Source: Clostridia bacterium (GTDB taxonomy: Bacteria > Bacillota > Clostridia > Oscillospirales > QAMX01). From it: a DNA stretch of 6,225 bases. The stretch is taken from the NCBI GenBank assembly GCA_024404415.1, contig JAKSPX010000100.1, positions 1 to 6,225 of the forward strand, in the 5' to 3' direction. Of this stretch, positions 1 to 6,186 are shown in pieces. The notes below the pieces were generated by a model. It did not search any database, had not been told where the DNA came from, and was given only the letters and a program-made list of their open reading frames with translations. The translations under genes and the position numbers were made by a program. Position 1 is the stretch's first letter. The number at the start of each line of letters is the position of its first letter.

Positions 1-3000
1 AACTCAAAAAAGAAGAGCTTGAGCGTCAGGTGGACGTTCTGAAAGAGATGGGCTTCGGCGGGCACTTTATGCACTCCCGCGCGGGTCTCATCACCGAGTA
101 CGTCGGGGACGCGGGGAACTCCCTCACCAACGCGGTCGCCGACAAGCCCGAAAAGGCCGGCATGGAGCCCTGGGCTTACGACGAAGACCGCTGGCCTTCG
201 GGAAGCGCGGGCGGCAAGGTGACCAAAGATTCCCGCTGGCGCATGCGTTCCCTGCGCCTCACCGAGACCCCGCTTGAGCGCTTCACCTATGAAAAAGGCG
301 CTTTCCCGGTTTTCGCGGCTTACGTTCTGGAAGATAACATCCATATTTCCTATTATAAAGAGATCGCCTCCGAAAACGACCTTGCGTCGGTCACGGCAGA
401 AAACCGTCTTGAGGGCGGGCGCTGGTGCGCGCTCTCCTTTGACGTGGTCATCGAGCCCGACAATTCCAACTACAACGGCTCGGCCTACCTCAATACGCTC
501 GACAAGGCCGCTACCGAGCGCTTCATCGAAATGACCCACGAGGAATATAAAAAGCGCTGCGGTGATCGCGTCGGCACCTCCATCAAGGGCATCTTCACCG
601 ACGAGCCTCACCGCGGCCACGGCTTTGACGACCTCAGGGAGGAAAACGGCGTGCGCACCTGTTCATGCGCCTACACCGACGATTTCTTCGCGGAATTTGA
701 AAAGCGCTACGGCTACGACGCCGTCCCGCGCCTCCCGGAATTATTCTATAAATACGGTCATGAGCGCATATCGAAGATCAAGATCGACTGGTTTGACGCC
801 GCAAACGATCTGTTCCTCGAGCGATTTGCCATGCCCATCGAAAAATGGTGCCGGGAGAACAACATGCTCTTCACCGGCCACGTCCTTCACGAGGATTCCC
901 TCTGCAATCAGGCGGTTTCCCACGGTTCGCTGATGCGCTTTTACGAGCACATGGACGTGCCGGGCATGGACGCGCTGGGTGCGGAGAATTACGGCTACCG
1001 CATCGCCAAGCAGCTCCAGTCCTCCGCCCGTCAGACCGGAAAAGAGCACCTGCTCTCCGAATTATACGGCTGCTCCGGCTGGGATTTCGACTTCTCCGGC
1101 CACAAATACGTCGGCGACTGGCAGGCGCTCTTCGGCGTCAATCTGCGCTGCCCGCACCTCTCCTGGTACACCATGGAGGGCGAGAGCAAGCGCGACTACC
1201 CGGCGAGCATCCTCCATCAGTCCCCCTGGTACAAGGACTACAACGCCATCGAGACCTACTTCGCCCGCTTCGCCGCGGCAGGCGCCGGGAAGCCCTTATG
1301 CGACACCCTTGTCCTCAACCCCATCGAAAGCACCTGGGGCGGGGCCTACCTCGGCTGGGCGAAATGGCTCTTCAGCGCCGATGAAGAAACCGACGAGCTC
1401 GACCGGCAGTACGAAGCGCTCCTTCAGATGCTCCTTTCCGCCCACGTCGACTTTGACTACGGCGAAGAGAGCATGATGACCCGCCTCGCCTCGGTCGACG
1501 GCAACGTCCTCAAAGTCGGCAAAATGGATTATCACACCGTCATCGTCGGCGGGATGCTGACCATCCGCGAAAGCACCCTAAAGCTCCTCAAAGCTTTCCG
1601 TGAAAACGGCGGCAAGGTCATCTTCGTCGGCGACGCGCCCCGGTACGTCGGCGGTCTCCCCTCCGAAGAAGTCATCAGATTCGCCTCGGAATGCGAAAAT
1701 ATCCCCTATGACCTCTCTTCTCTTTCTGCGGCAGTCAGACCTTCCTTTAATGTGAAGCTCGAAGGCGATGGCGCGGAAAAGGTCTTCTCCCGCGCCGTCA
1801 GATTTGAGGACGGGACTTATGCCCTGACGCTTCTCTCGGTCGAGAGAGAAAAGCCGCTTGCGGGCATCAAGGTCACGCTCCCCGCCAGGGGGCTTGCGGT
1901 CACCGATTACGATATGCTGACCGGCGAAAAATTCGCCGTGGAATATGCCGAAAAAGAAGGAAATACCACCTTCGAGGCCGCCTTTGAGCCGGGCGGAAGC
2001 CGCCTTTATATCCTCTCACCCGATGAAAAAGCCGCTTCTCCCCGCCCGACGTCCGCTTCTCCCAAGGAGATCATCGACCTTTCTTCCACACGTTCAAAGA
2101 TCACGCTCGGCGAAAAGAACGTCTGCGTTCTTGAGCGCGTCAACTGGGAAGTGGAGGATGAGAAGGGGAACGACGAGGTCCTGATGGCCGACCGGCACAT
2201 CCGCGACCACTTCGGCCTTGAGCACCGCGGCGGCGAAATGCTCCAGCCGTGGTTCAGCAAGCTTTATAAGACCGAAGTCTACGGCAAAGTGACGCTCCAC
2301 TACCTCTTCCGGGTGGACACGCTTCCCGAAAGCGACCTTCTCCTCGCCGGGGAGCGCCCCGAAAAGATGGCCTATTCCCTCAACGGCACGCCGCTCATCC
2401 CGGACGGCGGCTTCTGGGTGGATTCCGCCTTCCAAACCATGAAGGTGCCCGCCTCTCTTCTGCGCCTCGGCGAAAACCAAGTGACAGTCGAGACCGACTA
2501 TACTCTCAATACCAACCTCGAAGCCTGCTACCTTGTGGGCGATTTCGGCGTGGGGGCAGACGGGCCGCTCCCGGTCATCACCGGGCTCCCCGAGACCCTC
2601 GCCTTCGGCGACGCCTCGAAGGAAGGTCTCCTCTTCTATGGCGGGAACCTCACCTATACCCTCCCGGCCTCCGCCCTGACTTCCCTTCGCGAACGCATCG
2701 AAAAGACCGGGGAAAGGGTCTTCCTTGCGCCGAAAGAGGTGCGCGGCTCGCTTGTGAAAATGTCCTCCGGAAACACGGCCGAGACCTGCTATTTCAAGCC
2801 ATACCGCTTTGACGCGACCAAGGCGATCCTCGCGGTGGAGGACATCTCCCTCGCCCTCGTCGGCAACCGCCGGAACACCTTCGGACCTTTGCACACCCTT
2901 CCCGCCGACCTCAAGGGTTCCTCGCCCGCCTACTTCATCATGGAGGGCGCGCACACGGAGGATTTCGCCCTTCCAGAGACCGGTATCCTCGCCCTTTCGG

Positions 3001-3014
3001 CCGAGATCGTGTAA
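1..3014 (+). CDS. GH106-like glycoside hydrolase (alpha-L-rhamnosidase-like), 5' end cut by window edge
   Basis: Probable exo-acting glycosidase related to GH106 alpha-L-rhamnosidases, which remove terminal rhamnose from plant glycans. The frame is open from base 3 (LKKEELERQ precedes the GTG at 30), so about 1003 codons are visible. By family recall only some 20-30 N-terminal residues are missing, and a signal peptide cannot be judged. Numbering from GTG 30: GFGGHFMHSRAGL (8-20) and WAYDEDRWPSGSAGG (48-62) are the family's N-terminal barrel motifs. GIFTDEPH (187-194), TGHVLHEDSL (282-291), GAENYG (317-322) and SELYGCSGWDF (343-353) follow; their Glu/Asp residues, notably E192 and E344, are catalytic candidates by inference. 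A Rossmann-like segment (about 500-545) ends in GGKVIFVGDAPRYVGG. A Ser/Pro-rich linker (about 663-680) precedes a beta-sandwich, probably carbohydrate-binding, domain (about 690-840). YLVGDFGV and GNRRNTFGPLH (945-955) are typical C-terminal motifs. Substrate is not proven. Confidence 0.8.
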   Translation, partial: LKKEELERQVDVLKEMGFGGHFMHSRAGLITEYVGDAGNSLTNAVADKPEKAGMEPWAYDEDRWPSGSAGGKVTKDSRWRMRSLRLTETPLERFTYEKGAFPVFAAYVLEDNIHISYYKEIASENDLASVTAENRLEGGRWCALSFDVVIEPDNSNYNGSAYLNTLDKAATERFIEMTHEEYKKRCGDRVGTSIKGIFTDEPHRGHGFDDLREENGVRTCSCAYTDDFFAEFEKRYGYDAVPRLPELFYKYGHERISKIKIDWFDAANDLFLERFAMPIEKWCRENNMLFTGHVLHEDSLCNQAVSHGSLMRFYEHMDVPGMDALGAENYGYRIAKQLQSSARQTGKEHLLSELYGCSGWDFDFSGHKYVGDWQALFGVNLRCPHLSWYTMEGESKRDYPASILHQSPWYKDYNAIETYFARFAAAGAGKPLCDTLVLNPIESTWGGAYLGWAKWLFSADEETDELDRQYEALLQMLLSAHVDFDYGEESMMTRLASVDGNVLKVGKMDYHTVIVGGMLTIRESTLKLLKAFRENGGKVIFVGDAPRYVGGLPSEEVIRFASECENIPYDLSSLSAAVRPSFNVKLEGDGAEKVFSRAVRFEDGTYALTLLSVEREKPLAGIKVTLPARGLAVTDYDMLTGEKFAVEYAEKEGNTTFEAAFEPGGSRLYILSPDEKAASPRPTSASPKEIIDLSSTRSKITLGEKNVCVLERVNWEVEDEKGNDEVLMADRHIRDHFGLEHRGGEMLQPWFSKLYKTEVYGKVTLHYLFRVDTLPESDLLLAGERPEKMAYSLNGTPLIPDGGFWVDSAFQTMKVPASLLRLGENQVTVETDYTLNTNLEACYLVGDFGVGADGPLPVITGLPETLAFGDASKEGLLFYGGNLTYTLPASALTSLRERIEKTGERVFLAPKEVRGSLVKMSSGNTAETCYFKPYRFDATKAILAVEDISLALVGNRRNTFGPLHTLPADLKGSSPAYFIMEGAHTEDFALPETGILALSAEIV

Positions 3015-3019
3015 AAAAC

Positions 3020-3048
3020 TTGACAAAGCCGCGCGTATGTGTTAAACT
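3020..3048 (+). promoter_or_regulatory. Sigma-70-type promoter with extended -10, driving the leader ORF and TSCPD gene
   Basis: A perfect -35 hexamer TTGACA (3020-3025) is followed by a 17-nt spacer and a -10-like TAACT-type hexamer TAAACT (3043-3048, 4 of 6 consensus positions). TGT at 3040-3042 gives an extended -10 motif. Transcription would start near 3055. The promoter begins only 5 nt after the hydrolase stop codon, and no terminator is visible between them, so some transcripts from upstream may enter the leader. Confidence 0.7.
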
Positions 3049-3080
3049 GACATATACATTCAAATGCAGGGAGAACCACT

Positions 3081-3134
3081 ATGTTCCGTTTCGCCGTCAC
3101 CGATAATAATTTACGGCGCTTGCGTTCGCTTTGA
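3081..3134 (+). CDS. Putative 17-residue leader peptide
   Basis: A short ORF, MFRFAVTDNNLRRLRSL, starts at ATG 3081 and stops at TGA 3132-3134. A good Shine-Dalgarno, AGGGAG (3068-3073), lies 7 nt upstream of the ATG, and the predicted transcript start is about 26 nt upstream. The tail is rich in Leu and Arg codons (TTA CGG CGC TTG CGT TCG CTT), and its last three codons lie inside an RNA hairpin arm. The position between promoter and intrinsic terminator fits a regulatory leader peptide sensed through its translation. It matches no leader peptide I know. It could be a chance ORF, but the Shine-Dalgarno and placement argue against that. Confidence 0.5.
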   Translation: MFRFAVTDNNLRRLRSL

Positions 3135-3208
3135 TGAAAGAAGCGGACGGAAGCGCGCTTCGGCTGTTTCCTTCCGCGGCGATCGGTTTTTCAAAAACAA
3201 AACGCCGC
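3123..3208 (+). promoter_or_regulatory. Candidate transcription attenuator: alternative RNA pairings between leader ORF and terminator
   Basis: Pairings read directly from the sequence. Arm 1 CGTTCGCTT (3123-3131, end of the leader ORF) pairs with arm 2 AAGCGGACG (3141-3149): 9 bp including one G-U, with the leader stop codon in the loop. Arm 2 can instead pair with arm 3 through CGGAAG (3148-3153) and CTTCCG (3171-3176). Arm 3 continues into GCGGCG (3176-3181), which pairs with CGCCGC (3203-3208), the 5' arm of the terminator, giving an antiterminator; GTTTT (3186-3190) with AAAAC (3194-3198) would cap it. Thus 1:2 favours the antiterminator, while 2:3 favours the terminator. That a stalled ribosome chooses between them is inference. 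No T-box motif is present. Confidence 0.45.
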
Positions 3209-3235
3209 TCGGTCAAAACCGCGCGGCGTTTTTTT
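3199..3235 (+). terminator. Intrinsic terminator in the leader, upstream of the TSCPD gene
   Basis: Stem AACGCCGC (3201-3208) pairs with GCGGCGTT (3223-3230), extendable by A-U pairs at 3199-3200. After one mismatch (T3209/C3222) an inner CGGT (3210-3213) pairs with ACCG (3218-3221) around a CAAA tetraloop. A run of seven T (3229-3235) follows. This is a strong Rho-independent terminator. It lies 42 nt before the TSCPD start codon and downstream of the only obvious promoter, so it probably works as an attenuator and not as an end-of-gene terminator. Confidence 0.85.
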
Positions 3236-3277
3236 AGAGAAATAACCCATACTAATGAAAAAGAGAGGATCATCATC

Positions 3278-3526
3278 ATGACTCATTCCTTCCGCCCCAC
3301 CGGGGTCTGTTCCCAACTTTACACCTTTGACCTGGAAGACGGCATCATCCACAACATGAAGATCGTCGGCGGCTGCAATGGCAACACGCAGGGACTCTGC
3401 AAGCTCCTTGAGGGCATGGATGCAAAAGAAGCCATTGAAAAGCTCTCCGGCATCCGCTGCGGTTTCAAGGCTACCTCCTGCCCCGACCAGATTTCCCGCG
3501 CTCTGAAGCAGGCAATCGGCGAATAA
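3278..3526 (+). CDS. TSCPD domain-containing protein (TIGR03905-like), 82 residues
   Basis: A small cytosolic protein of the TSCPD family. The name-giving motif TSCPD is at residues 66-70. The family domain also occurs at the C-terminus of some B12-dependent ribonucleotide reductases, where its cysteines are thought to bind metal; the function of the stand-alone form is unknown. Five cysteines are present (C11, C33, C41, C61, C68), set in PTGVCS, GGCNGNTQGLC, GIRCGFKATSCPD, consistent with a metal-binding or redox role (inference). The length matches stand-alone family members. ATG 3278 was chosen because GAGAGG (3263-3268) lies 9 nt upstream and the family consensus starts near there. A longer frame from TTG 3131 would read through the leader terminator and is rejected. 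Expression probably depends on readthrough of that terminator. Confidence 0.88.
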   Translation: MTHSFRPTGVCSQLYTFDLEDGIIHNMKIVGGCNGNTQGLCKLLEGMDAKEAIEKLSGIRCGFKATSCPDQISRALKQAIGE

Positions 3527-3575
3527 GCGCTCTTTTGCCGCTATTTTCGGGTATATTGCCCAAAAACGCGCTTTT
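3525..3575 (+). terminator. Weak candidate terminator after the TSCPD gene
   Basis: AAGCGC (3525-3530) pairs with GCGCTT (3568-3573), and TTTTG (3533-3537) with CAAAA (3561-3565), separated by a 2x2 mismatch and closing a long loop of about 23 nt. Only four T follow (3572-3575), partly inside the stem. The position, directly on the stop codon and ahead of the next promoter, fits a terminator, but the large loop and short T run make this weak. Confidence 0.35.
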
Positions 3576-3595
3576 GCAGGATGCGTTATTTGTTC

Positions 3596-3624
3596 TTGCA
3601 TTTTTATCCAAAAAGCCATATAAT
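3596..3624 (+). promoter_or_regulatory. Sigma-70-type promoter of asnA
   Basis: TTGCAT (3596-3601), a 17-nt spacer and a perfect TATAAT (3619-3624) form a near-consensus promoter in an AT-rich stretch. Transcription would start near 3631, leaving a 5' UTR of only about 23 nt. This is just enough for the strong Shine-Dalgarno AGGAGGT (3640-3646) 7 nt before the asnA ATG, and excludes a T-box or other riboswitch on this transcript. Confidence 0.8.
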
Positions 3625-3653
3625 ATTCTCACTATTCCGAGGAGGTATTCTCC

Positions 3654-4667
3654 ATGTCCGGCACTTCCCTGATCTACCCCGAACACTATGAAAGCACGCT
3701 TGACCTGCGCACCACCCAGCGCGCCATCAAATCGCTGAAGGATCTCTTCCAGCGCAATCTTGCCCGCGAGCTGCACCTGGAGCGCATCTCCGCGCCCTTA
3801 TTCGTTGACCCGCTCTCCGGCCTCAACGACAACCTTTCCGGCGTGGAGCGTCCCGTGAATTTCGACGTGCCGGATGTGGGCGCAAGCTGCGAGATCGTGC
3901 ATTCGCTCGCCAAGTGGAAGCGCCTCGCCCTCCGGGAATACGGTTTCAGGCCCGGCGAAGGCCTGTATACCGACATGAACGCCATTCGCCGCGACGAGAC
4001 CCTGGATAACCTCCATTCGGTCTACGTCGACCAGTGGGACTGGGAAAAGGTGATCCGCAAGGAGGATCGCACCGAGGAGACTCTCCGCGACGCGGTGCGG
4101 CGCATCGTGAAGGCCATTGCCGACACGGCCTTGGACCTTGAGCGCTTCTACCCCGCCGTCACCCCGCTCATCGGCGAGGACGTCTTCTTCGTCGACTCGG
4201 AGGAGCTTCTGAAAGCCTACCCCGGCATGACCGCCCACGAAAGAGAAAACGCCATCTGCCGCGAGAAGGGCACCGTGGCCATTCTCCGCATCGGCGCTCC
4301 GCTCTCAAGCGGCGAGCCGCATGACTCCCGCGCCCCCGACTACGACGACTGGAGCCTCAACTGCGACATTTTAGTCAATTACCCGCTTCTCAACCGCGCC
4401 GTCGAATTATCCAGCATGGGCGTGCGCGTGGACGAGGAGGCCCTTCTCCGCCAGCTCAAGGCGGCCGGATGCGAGGAGCGCACGTCGCTCCCCTTCCACA
4501 AGGCGCTTCTTGAAGGGCGGCTCCCCTACACCATCGGCGGCGGCATCGGCCAGTCGCGCCTCTGCATGGTGCTTCTCGGCAAAGCGCACATCGGCGAGGT
4601 ACACGCCTCGGTCTGGCCGCGCGGCATGAGAAAAGACTGCAAAGAACACGGCATAGAATTATTATAA
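3654..4667 (+). CDS. asnA: Aspartate-ammonia ligase (asparagine synthetase A)
   Basis: Cytosolic enzyme making L-asparagine from L-aspartate, ammonia and ATP, releasing AMP and PPi; it uses free ammonia, unlike glutamine-dependent AsnB. Its fold is that of class II aminoacyl-tRNA synthetase catalytic domains. At 337 residues it is close to E. coli AsnA (330) and full length. Visible motifs: LNDNLSG (57-63), VHSLAKWKR (82-90), GEGLYTDMNAIR (101-112), LHSVYVDQWDWE (120-131), RAPDYDDW (226-233), ELSSMGVRVD (251-260) and TIGGGIGQSRL (293-303). By recalled alignment, D59, Q127, D129, R226, D231, E251, R258 and R302 match E. coli active-site D46, Q116, D118, R214, D219, E248, R255 and R299. One oddity is LNCDILV (235-241), where relatives usually have LNGDIL. 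ATG 3654 is supported by AGGAGGT 7 nt upstream. asnS lies 95 nt downstream. Confidence 0.97.
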   Translation: MSGTSLIYPEHYESTLDLRTTQRAIKSLKDLFQRNLARELHLERISAPLFVDPLSGLNDNLSGVERPVNFDVPDVGASCEIVHSLAKWKRLALREYGFRPGEGLYTDMNAIRRDETLDNLHSVYVDQWDWEKVIRKEDRTEETLRDAVRRIVKAIADTALDLERFYPAVTPLIGEDVFFVDSEELLKAYPGMTAHERENAICREKGTVAILRIGAPLSSGEPHDSRAPDYDDWSLNCDILVNYPLLNRAVELSSMGVRVDEEALLRQLKAAGCEERTSLPFHKALLEGRLPYTIGGGIGQSRLCMVLLGKAHIGEVHASVWPRGMRKDCKEHGIELL

Positions 4668-4730
4668 GTTTTCAGTATTCAGTTTTCAGTTTTCAGTAGT
4701 TGCGGTATAGATCTGAAAACTGATAACTCA
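4665..4730 (+). repeat. TTTTCAG heptad repeat element with imperfect inverted ends, between asnA and asnS
   Basis: Four exact 7-nt units, TTTTCAG TATTCAG TTTTCAG (x2), fill 4669-4696. After 16 nt, two units appear in reverse orientation (CTGAAAA CTGATAA, 4713-4726). 4681-4696 pairs with 4713-4728 as a 16-bp stem with one mismatch and a 16-nt loop; the inner 10 bp (CAGTTTTCAG/CTGAAAACTG) are perfect. Read inward from each end, the 18-nt termini start TAAGTTTTCAG and TGAGTTATCAG and agree at 15 of 18 positions. The left end includes the asnA stop codon. No T run follows the stem, so it is not a normal terminator. It resembles a short palindromic intergenic repeat; whether it is mobile is unknown. 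Confidence 0.8.
4683..4711 (+). promoter_or_regulatory. Possible weak promoter for asnS inside the repeat element
   Basis: TTTTCA (4683-4688, within a heptad unit) and TATAGA (4706-4711, in the hairpin loop) are spaced by 17 nt, each matching 4 of 6 consensus bases. If used, asnS transcription would start near 4718. AsnS may equally be transcribed from the asnA promoter, since no clear terminator separates the genes. Low confidence. Confidence 0.22.
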
Positions 4731-4762
4731 ACCCATAAAAAACAAATAAGAGGAAAATTGCT

Positions 4763-6157
4763 ATGAACCTGACTGAATTAAAAGACGTATTCGCTTCCCC
4801 GGAAACCTACGGCGGCAAAGAGATCACCGTCGGCGGCTGGGTCCGCACCCTCAGAAACTCCGGCAGCTTTGCCTTTGTTGAACTCAACGACGGCACCTAC
4901 TTCAAGCCACTGCAGGTCGTTCTGGAATCCGCAACGCTTGAAAATTACGCCGACGCCGTGAAGACCAACGTCGGCGCGGCCATCATCTGCCGCGGCACCT
5001 TAGTCCTCACCCCGGGCGCCAAGCAGCCCTTTGAAATGAAGTGCGCGGAGTTTGCCCTCGAAGGCCCCTCCACCGCCGACTACCCGCTCCAGAAAAAGCG
5101 CCACTCTCTCGAATACCTCCGCACCATCGCCCACCTGCGTCCCCGCACCAACACCTTCAGCGCGGTGTTCCGCGTGAGAAGTGCGGCGGCCTACGCCATC
5201 CATAAATTCTTCCAGGAGCGCGGCTTTGTGTACGTCCACACCCCGCTCATCACCGGTTCTGACTGCGAGGGCGCGGGCGAAATGTTCCGCGTGACCACCA
5301 TCGACCCGGCGAATCCGCCGCGCACCGAATCCGGCGCCATCGACTATTCCGAAGACTTCTTCGGCAAGTCCACCGGCCTGACCGTTTCCGGCCAACTTGA
5401 GGGCGAGACCTATGCCCACGCCTTCCGCAAGATCTACACCTTCGGCCCCACCTTCCGCGCCGAGCACTCCAACACCCAGCGCCACGCGGCCGAGTTCTGG
5501 ATGATCGAGCCGGAGATCTGCTTCGCCGACCTCGAAGACAACATGCAGCTCGCCGAGGATATGCTCAAATACCTCATCAAGTACGTCATGGACACCTGCC
5601 CGGAAGAAATGAAAATCTTCAACGATCTCATCGACAAGGGGCCCCTCGAGCGTCTGACCGGCGTTATGAACGCCGATTTCGCCCACGTGACCTACACCGA
5701 AGCCATCAAGCTTCTGGAACAGAATAACGATAACTTCGATTACAAGGTCTTCTGGGGCTGCGACCTCCAGACCGAGCATGAAAGATTCCTCGCCGAAAAG
5801 TATTTCAAGCGCCCGGTCTTCGTCACCGACTACCCCATCGAGATCAAATCCTTCTATATGCGCCAGAACGAGGACGGCAAGACCGTCGCCGCCATGGACC
5901 TTCTGGCCCCGGGCGTCGGCGAGATCATCGGCGGTTCCCAGAGAGAAGAGCGCCTCGAGCGCCTCCTCAAGCGCATGGATGAGCTGGGCCTCAAGGAAGA
6001 AGACTACTCCTGGTACGTCGATATGCGCCGTTACGGCGGCACCCGCCACGCGGGCTTCGGCCTCGGCTTTGAAAGATTCATCATGTACGTCACCGGCGTC
6101 TCCAACATCCGCGACGTCATTCCTTATCCGCGCACGGTCGGCACGGCGGAATTCTGA
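4763..6157 (+). CDS. asnS: Asparaginyl-tRNA synthetase
   Basis: Cytosolic class IIb aminoacyl-tRNA synthetase that activates asparagine with ATP and charges tRNA(Asn). At 464 residues it matches E. coli AsnS (466) nearly end to end, including the C-terminal DVIPYPRT and the final Phe. An N-terminal OB-fold anticodon-binding domain spans about residues 18-100 (VGGWVRTLRNSGSFAFVELNDG at about 23-44). KRHSLEYLRTIAHLRPRTN (112-130) leads into the catalytic domain. Motif 1 lies around 145-163, motif 2 is FRAEHSNT followed by FWMIEPE (231-251, R232 being the conserved ATP-contacting Arg), and motif 3 is GFGLGFERF (431-439, R438). SDCEGAGEMF (166-175) is the AsnRS signature. AGAGGA (4749-4754) lies 8 nt before the ATG. 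Direct asparagine charging means the amidotransferase route is not needed for Asn-tRNA here. No T-box fits in the 95-nt spacer upstream. Confidence 0.97.
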   Translation: MNLTELKDVFASPETYGGKEITVGGWVRTLRNSGSFAFVELNDGTYFKPLQVVLESATLENYADAVKTNVGAAIICRGTLVLTPGAKQPFEMKCAEFALEGPSTADYPLQKKRHSLEYLRTIAHLRPRTNTFSAVFRVRSAAAYAIHKFFQERGFVYVHTPLITGSDCEGAGEMFRVTTIDPANPPRTESGAIDYSEDFFGKSTGLTVSGQLEGETYAHAFRKIYTFGPTFRAEHSNTQRHAAEFWMIEPEICFADLEDNMQLAEDMLKYLIKYVMDTCPEEMKIFNDLIDKGPLERLTGVMNADFAHVTYTEAIKLLEQNNDNFDYKVFWGCDLQTEHERFLAEKYFKRPVFVTDYPIEIKSFYMRQNEDGKTVAAMDLLAPGVGEIIGGSQREERLERLLKRMDELGLKEEDYSWYVDMRRYGGTRHAGFGLGFERFIMYVTGVSNIRDVIPYPRTVGTAEF

Positions 6158-6186
6158 GTTTTCAGTTTACAGTTTTCAGTTTTCAG
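6155..6186 (+). repeat. Second TTTTCAG heptad array, directly after the asnS stop
   Basis: Four exact 7-nt units, TTTTCAG TTTACAG TTTTCAG TTTTCAG, fill 6159-6186, starting one G after the asnS stop codon (TGA-G-TTTTCAG). Number of units, register, orientation and position of the variant second unit all match the array behind asnA. Unlike that copy it has no reverse-oriented partner; an unrelated terminator stem starts at its last base. This looks like a half-element or a truncated copy. Confidence 0.8.

Noticed and set aside
845..1476. Overlapping + strand frames inside the hydrolase gene
   Set aside because: Their translations are Arg/Pro/Ser-rich low-complexity sequence typical of out-of-frame reading of a GC-rich gene; the main frame carries clear family motifs throughout.
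3199..3235. T-box leader, suggested by an ACCGCG string near a terminator
   Set aside because: The conserved T-box core around AGGGTGG is absent, as are a Stem I-like region and a downstream tRNA-related gene; the ACCGCG is part of the terminator stem itself.
3131..3526. 131-residue frame beginning at TTG 3131 as an N-terminally extended TSCPD protein
   Set aside because: The extension reads through the leader hairpins and the intrinsic terminator, has low-complexity character, and lacks a good Shine-Dalgarno; the ATG at 3278 has one and fits the family length.
4681..4728. Rho-independent terminator between asnA and asnS
   Set aside because: The stem is A/T-rich, has a 16-nt loop, and no T run follows it on either strand.
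4665..4730. CRISPR array
   Set aside because: The 7-nt units are contiguous with no unique spacers, and no cas genes are present.
5000..6049. Long minus-strand open frame opposite asnS (349 codons), and similar frames opposite the hydrolase and asnA
   Set aside because: They mirror the GC-rich third positions of well-recognised + strand genes, have no recognisable domains and no credible start signals.
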